64,000 bases of DNA, from the NCBI GenBank assembly GCA_028688525.1, contig JAQTYA010000003.1:20988-84987 (forward strand). The letters are read 5' to 3'. How positions within the stretch are numbered: the first letter of the stretch is position 1; every line of letters begins with the position of its first letter. Under the pieces are notes generated by a model. The model saw only the letters and a list, made by a program, of their open reading frames with translations, did no database searches and was not told the DNA's origin. The DNA is from Methylococcus sp. Its GTDB lineage: Bacteria > Pseudomonadota > Gammaproteobacteria > Methylococcales > Methylococcaceae. Of this stretch, positions 58,885 through 64,000 are shown one piece after another. Position numbers and translations under genes: made by a program.

Positions 58885-60515
58885 TGGCAACGGTACCCGA
58901 GGGAGTACAGAGCGAAGCCGATGTCTGTTATCGGCAAGGAATGGCAGAAAAGGCCGCGAACGATCTCGAATCCGCTTTGGCCTGGCTGGAGCAGGCGATC
59001 GGCCATGATCCGGAACACGCCCAAGCCTATGCCGCGCTGGGGGAAATCTATCAGCAAAGAAACGACTGGACCGAGGCGGATTACTGTTTGCGGATGGCCT
59101 TGCGCTGCTGCCCCGATTCAGCCGAAATTCTGCACAAGTTGGTCCGGCATTGTGTGGCTCTGGGAAACAGGCCGGAGGCGCTGGCCATCCTAAAGCAGGC
59201 CGAGGACCGCCATTTGGATTCGGGCGCATTCTTGTCTCAGCTTGCACTGATCTACGACCATTTGGATGAAATCGAGCCGGCGATCGGCATCTGGGAAAAG
59301 GTGATCGCATTGAATCCCCAGGACGCATCGGCTCATAACAATCTGGGGCTGCAGTGGCATTACGGAAAGGGCGATGTCGACAAGGCCATAGCCAGTTTCA
59401 GCCGGGCGTTGGAATGGAATCCGGGGCTGGCGGAAGCCCGCTTCAACCTGTGCCAAGCCAGGGCAGATGCCGGGGAAGTGGAAGAAGCCCTCGCCGGATT
59501 CGAATCTTTGCTTGCAGAAGCGTCCCAGGACGAAGTGAGGTTTCACCGCTCCGTCGTGCTGCTGAAAAACCGGCGCTTCGGGGAGGGATGGCGAGACTAT
59601 CATTTCCGCTGGCGCTATCGCGCCACTCAGCCCCGCCATTTCCCGTTTCCCCAATGGACAGGCCGGCCCTGCGCCGGACAAACCTTGCTGGTATACGGCG
59701 AGCAAGGCTTGGGGGATGAAATCATGTTTGCTTCCTGTATCAAAGATATACAAGAGCAATCGGCGGCACGGGTGGTATTGGAATGCAATATTCGTCTCGA
59801 AAAGCTGTTTCGGCGTTCGTTTCCGGAAGTCACGGTAATCGGCGCGGCTAGAGCGCAAGCCGGCCTCGAAGACTTGACCGAGGCTGGGCCTATCGATTTT
59901 CAGCTTCCCATAGGAGACCTGCCTGCCTTCTTTCGCACCGAAGAGGCCAGTTTTCCCCAGCATCAGGGGTATCTCAAACCCGAACCGGAGCGTGTGGCAT
60001 TCTGGAGTCAACGGTTGGCTGCGCTGGGCGCAGGCCCGAAGATCGGCATCTCCTGGCGCGGAGGGCAGGGCAAAACCAGGCGGGAGGCGCGTTCGATTCC
60101 GCTCCGCGAATGGTTCCCCATCCTAGCGACCGAGGGTGCGCATTTCGTCAGCCTGCAATACACGGACTGCCGCGATGAATTGGAAGCTGTCTCTAGCGAG
60201 TATGGCGTCGGGATTCACCATTGGCAGGAGGCGATCGACGACTATGACGAAACAGCCGCGCTCGTGGCAGCCCTGGATCGAGTGGTCACAGTCTGCACGG
60301 CCATCGTTCACCTGACCGGCGCCTTGGGCCGCCCAGCATGGGTACTGGCTCCGCGGATTCCGGAGTGGCGCTATCTCGCATCGGGCGATACGATGCCTTG
60401 GTACCCATCGGTGCGGCTATTCCGTCAAGGCAGGGCCGAGGACTGGCCGGCCGTGCTCGAAAGAGTGCGTTGCCGGCTGCGCCGCGCCGAAATGGAAACG
60501 GTAATGCACGGATAA
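58881..60515 (+). CDS. TPR + GT9-like glycosyltransferase, paralog 3
   Basis: TPRs; YGEQGLGDEIMFASCIKDI; GISWRGG; TVCTAIVHLTGALGRPAWVLAP; 4-bp overlap with paralog 2. Confidence 0.85.
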   Translation: MMATVPEGVQSEADVCYRQGMAEKAANDLESALAWLEQAIGHDPEHAQAYAALGEIYQQRNDWTEADYCLRMALRCCPDSAEILHKLVRHCVALGNRPEALAILKQAEDRHLDSGAFLSQLALIYDHLDEIEPAIGIWEKVIALNPQDASAHNNLGLQWHYGKGDVDKAIASFSRALEWNPGLAEARFNLCQARADAGEVEEALAGFESLLAEASQDEVRFHRSVVLLKNRRFGEGWRDYHFRWRYRATQPRHFPFPQWTGRPCAGQTLLVYGEQGLGDEIMFASCIKDIQEQSAARVVLECNIRLEKLFRRSFPEVTVIGAARAQAGLEDLTEAGPIDFQLPIGDLPAFFRTEEASFPQHQGYLKPEPERVAFWSQRLAALGAGPKIGISWRGGQGKTRREARSIPLREWFPILATEGAHFVSLQYTDCRDELEAVSSEYGVGIHHWQEAIDDYDETAALVAALDRVVTVCTAIVHLTGALGRPAWVLAPRIPEWRYLASGDTMPWYPSVRLFRQGRAEDWPAVLERVRCRLRRAEMETVMHG

Positions 60516-60570
60516 CACCAGAGGTGGACGACCTGCTCTTTCGGCAGATGCCGGTGTCTGCTATGTTTAT

Positions 60571-60592
60571 GCTAGTGGTATCAGCCACTAGC
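60571..60592. promoter_or_regulatory. Inverted repeat gctagtgg-tatcag-ccactagc upstream of the pilin gene
   Basis: 8-bp perfect arms, 25 bp upstream of the pilin ATG. Confidence 0.4.
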
Positions 60593-60617
60593 CTTCACCC
60601 AACAAGACGATAAGGAG

Positions 60618-61037
60618 ATGAGCATGAAAGCGGTACAGAAGGGTTTTACATTAATCGAACTCATGATCGTGGTGGCCATCATCGGCATTCTGGCCGCGGT
60701 CGCTTTGCCGGCTTACCAGGACTATACGATTCGGGCTAAAGTTTCCGAGCTTATTTTAGCGGCAAGCAAATTCAAAACGGATGTGACTGAAAGATGCCAG
60801 ATCGACAGCGCATGTACAAATGGCGGTGTAGGAGCCACTGTAGTTCTTGGGGGGAAAATCACCGGGGGTAGAGTTGATGATACCGGTAGTATAAAAATAT
60901 TTGGGGACACGACGACCGCTAGCGTAGGCGCAGCCGTGAGCATATCCCTTACACCCAGTTGGAACTCCACCTTGGGAACGGCTGTTTGGTCGTGCACCGG
61001 AGCTCCCGCGAAATATGTCCCGGGTTCTTGTAAGTAA
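60618..61037 (+). CDS. pilA: Type IVa major-pilin-like protein
   Basis: [46 protein letters not shown]-terminal Cys pair [16 protein letters not shown]. Confidence 0.93.
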   Translation: MSMKAVQKGFTLIELMIVVAIIGILAAVALPAYQDYTIRAKVSELILAASKFKTDVTERCQIDSACTNGGVGATVVLGGKITGGRVDDTGSIKIFGDTTTASVGAAVSISLTPSWNSTLGTAVWSCTGAPAKYVPGSCK

Positions 61038-61061
61038 GTGATAGGTGACAATATTTTGAGA

Positions 61062-61087
61062 AGCGCCCCGGTTAGGGGCGCTTTTTT
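61062..61087 (+). terminator. Rho-independent terminator of pilA
   Basis: agcgcccc-ggtta-ggggcgct followed by T6. Confidence 0.9.
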
Positions 61088-61108
61088 GAATAAACTAGAT
61101 CAAGCATT

Positions 61109-63148
61109 TTATGGGTTAGACTCACACCAGCTAGTCCAAAAGAAACGATAGGCTCTTTCCAATTCATTGGCAAACTCCTTATGATTTGCCAGTGGCGAAC
61201 TCCTGAAACGGTCCCGAAGCTCAAATCTCCATTGCTCCAATTGAGTCAAATCCTGGCTAATAGTGTTGGCTAATGATATATATTCGGTTTTCGTCTTGGC
61301 GATGAGATCGGGTAGGTCTATATTCGTCAGCATGCTTAGCGTCTGGCGTCCAGCAAGGCGTGGTTGCTCTAAGGTGATTACAGGTACTCCCATCCATAGG
61401 GCATCGAAGCTGGTAACTCCTCCGCAATAGGGAAAGGGATCCAGCGCAATATCTATTTCCTGATAAGTAACGGCAAAGTTCTTAACCGAAGCCGCCGGCC
61501 GGAGGTCAAGCCGCGAGGAGTCTATACTATGTTCGGTGCAAATGTCTCGAAATCGCGCTAAATTGGATTTGTCACGCAGCGCCATGGTTTGAATGAGCAG
61601 CCGACTGGAAGGCACCGCGTCGAGCAGGCGCGACCACGTTTCAAGTACTTCATTATTCAGCTTTGACAAGTTATTTAGGCAACCAAAAGTGATATACCCG
61701 TTGCGCTTTGCGGGTAAGTCATCAATATCGGGCATATCTTGATACGGCTGATAGCATAGTCGCGTATGCGGCAATCGATAGAGTTTTTCTGAAAAAAATT
61801 GGTCACTATGGCTCGGTGATGAATAGGGGTCCGTGATGAACCAATCCATCGTGGCTAGTCCTGTGGTGTCGAAATAACCAAGCCAGCTTACTTGAATAGG
61901 TGCCGGCTTGCGAGCAAATACCAGTGGCCGGGTGTGGGCGGTATGTCCTGAAAGATCTACGAGTATATCGATCTTATCCTGGCGGATGATTTCGGCAATT
62001 TCTTCGTCTGAGGCATTGTGAAGGTGGCGCCAGCCATCGGATCGAGCGGCTATCTGCTTGCTCAGTTCGTCCACATGTTTTCCAACATGATAACAAAAAA
62101 CGAGGAGCTGGCTTCGGTCCGTATGTTTCAATATAGGAAGAAACATGTGACCAACTACGTGTTGCCGCAAATCAGGAGACAAATAGCCAATTCTGAGCGC
62201 GCGATCTTTATCAAGTACGTTGCCGTATTGCGGATTTTCCGGATAAAGAGGCATGGCTAGCCGATATTCCCACCGCCGTATTTCCGCTTCGTGGACCTCT
62301 GCGGTCAGGGTAGGCTCATAATTTAATCCGGACAGCAAGGCTGAATAGGCATGAAAATTATTTGGTTCGATCTCAACGCATTTTCTGTAATGCACTCTGG
62401 CTTCGTTGGCGCGCCCTGCATGAACTAGACAGCGTGCAAGATTATTACGTATACCGACGTGTTCCGGGTGATTTTCCAGCAGATTCTGATGTTGTTCTAT
62501 TGCATCGCAAATTCTATTTTGCTGTTCGAACGCCCTGGCCAGAATAACGCCCGCAGCAAAGCTGTCCTGTCCGTCCCGAGGTTTCGACTGGAGCAGCGAG
62601 ATAGCCTGTTGGATGAGCGAAGGTTTGTTGCCTTCCTCGCCCGCGCTCACCAAGGCCGAGGCTAACGCAACGTCGACGTCCGCCTCCGGCTCGATGGTCA
62701 AAACATGCTCCAGCGTGCCAACAGCTTCGGGAAAACGTTTAAGTTCGATCAGCGCCAGTCCGAGATTGGTCCAAGGCGTAGGATGTTTCGAGTCAAGCGC
62801 CAAGCCCTTCCTCAATATCTCTACGCCCCGTTCCTTGTCTTCTATGGCCAGCAAGGCATAGCCGAGATTGAAATAGAACAATGCCTTATCCGGCTTATGG
62901 GCTATGGCTTGGTTAATAAGATCGATGGCACGATGATGCTCGCCTTGGCTATGCGCTATGAATCCAGCCAAGTGCAACGCTTCCGCGTCTCCAGGCGCGC
63001 AATCGAGCACGGCCTGAATTAACCTCATAGCTTCATCGAAGCGACCCGATTCGATGAGCGTAGCCGCTTGATTGATCCGAAGGTCTTCGGTGAATCTCAT
63101 GAAAAAAGACGACTGAATGTGGCGCAACAGAGTTCCGGTAAGGCTCAT
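61109..63148 (-). CDS. TPR + SPINDLY/OGT-like GT41 glycosyltransferase
   Basis: N-terminal TPRs; RIGYLSPDLRQHVVGHMF; DILVDLSGHTAHTRPLVFARKPAPIQVSWLGYFDTTGL; FGCLNNLSKLNNEVLETWSRLL. Confidence 0.92.
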   Translation of the reverse strand: MSLTGTLLRHIQSSFFMRFTEDLRINQAATLIESGRFDEAMRLIQAVLDCAPGDAEALHLAGFIAHSQGEHHRAIDLINQAIAHKPDKALFYFNLGYALLAIEDKERGVEILRKGLALDSKHPTPWTNLGLALIELKRFPEAVGTLEHVLTIEPEADVDVALASALVSAGEEGNKPSLIQQAISLLQSKPRDGQDSFAAGVILARAFEQQNRICDAIEQHQNLLENHPEHVGIRNNLARCLVHAGRANEARVHYRKCVEIEPNNFHAYSALLSGLNYEPTLTAEVHEAEIRRWEYRLAMPLYPENPQYGNVLDKDRALRIGYLSPDLRQHVVGHMFLPILKHTDRSQLLVFCYHVGKHVDELSKQIAARSDGWRHLHNASDEEIAEIIRQDKIDILVDLSGHTAHTRPLVFARKPAPIQVSWLGYFDTTGLATMDWFITDPYSSPSHSDQFFSEKLYRLPHTRLCYQPYQDMPDIDDLPAKRNGYITFGCLNNLSKLNNEVLETWSRLLDAVPSSRLLIQTMALRDKSNLARFRDICTEHSIDSSRLDLRPAASVKNFAVTYQEIDIALDPFPYCGGVTSFDALWMGVPVITLEQPRLAGRQTLSMLTNIDLPDLIAKTKTEYISLANTISQDLTQLEQWRFELRDRFRSSPLANHKEFANELERAYRFFWTSWCESNP

Positions 63149-63168
63149 AAGGCAATAGCAACTTTAGT

Positions 63169-63774
63169 TTATCCCTTGATGTTAAGCATCAGTTTCTGTC
63201 TTTGCGTCGGTGCCTGACGGAAGGCAATCATCCGTATTTCATACGCCGGTGCTGGCATAAGCCAAAGCTCAGAAAATCCAGCGGCTAGCAATATTTCGCC
63301 CAGGGATTTCTGGCTAAAGCCGGTCTTGTGGGCCATAAAGTCGTTGTTCTGCTTTTCGATCCTCTGGGCTGAGCCATAAATGATGTCGCGGAAGGATATC
63401 GGGCCTGAAGGGGAGACATAAGCCTCGTCCTCAAGATCGAGGCCAGCCTCGATCATTTTACGGAAAACGCTAGGCAAATCGGGTACACGGATTTCGGCAA
63501 AGCCGTCAGGTTTGAGAACATGAAGAAATCCTGCTAGTACTTTGGAAATGTCGTGGCGATAGTAATGTTCTAAGTTGTGCGAACAATAAATGGCATCGAA
63601 TTGGCCGGCCGGCAGTAAATCGAGCTCTCTGGCGTCGCAGACGATATCGGGGTTGCCTTCGGGCTCGATGTCAAGAAGAAGGTGGTCCCACCCCGAATAA
63701 TGGCCAGGTATGGGAATGGCCTTGCTGAAGCCGCCTACGTTAAGAACCGACGGCATATCATCATTATGTGTCAC
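63169..63774 (-). CDS. SAM-dependent methyltransferase, type 11-like
   Basis: VLNVGGFSKAIPIPGHYSGWDHLLLDIEPEGNPDIVCDARELD; FDAIYCSHNLEHYY. Confidence 0.75.
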   Translation of the reverse strand: MTHNDDMPSVLNVGGFSKAIPIPGHYSGWDHLLLDIEPEGNPDIVCDARELDLLPAGQFDAIYCSHNLEHYYRHDISKVLAGFLHVLKPDGFAEIRVPDLPSVFRKMIEAGLDLEDEAYVSPSGPISFRDIIYGSAQRIEKQNNDFMAHKTGFSQKSLGEILLAAGFSELWLMPAPAYEIRMIAFRQAPTQRQKLMLNIKG

Positions 63775-64000
63775 GGTAGGTGCCCTCTTGACCGGTTAAA
63801 CATAGATCGGACGCAATATGGTTGCCGCTGGTTTGCGGTGGCGTTGCCTGACGGTCACTCAAAATAATGACGAAAGACCGTCCTTCAATAATACCATTCT
63901 CGACTTTTCTAAAACTTCCGGTTGAGGTGGTGGCGATTCCAATAATCGCTCGCATAAGGCGTCAGTTTCGACAGTAAACGCGGATCGCAAATAGCCGTCC

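Noticed and set aside
63764-63955. 63-aa minus-strand ORF at the window end
   Set aside because: No recognisable motif and no clear ribosome-binding site; likely chance ORF

Overview
GC-rich bacterial chromosome segment, most likely from a gammaproteobacterial methanotroph (Methylococcaceae-like). That identification is an inference from the mxaRSACKL methanol-dehydrogenase accessory cluster, the CopC locus, N-ATPase genes and PilT/PilU; no database search was run. Most of the window is ordinary chromosomal gene content: lexA-imuA-imuB, sdhCDA, sdhB/sdhE, metH, fumC, dapE, sseA, proC/yggS/yggT, pilT/pilU, trmB, pta, a CPA2 antiporter and others. The less ordinary parts are: (i) a 52.8-63.8 kb glycosylation-type locus with three TPR + GT9-like paralogs, a GT-methyltransferase fusion, a GT8-like protein and a SPINDLY/OGT-like GT41 protein beside a type IV pilin gene; (ii) an orphan N-ATPase atpD-atpC pair that stops at a strongly structured intergenic region; (iii) a HAF-repeat gene broken by an exact 7-bp tandem duplication; (iv) a vWA membrane protein whose coiled coil carries Cys at 34/34/33-residue spacing; (v) tandem Gly/Tyr-rich lipoproteins; (vi) a lexA-imuAB cassette without adjacent dnaE2; (vii) an mxaRSACKL cluster without adjacent mxaFJGI. 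I recognised no CRISPR array, rRNA, tRNA or intact transposon.
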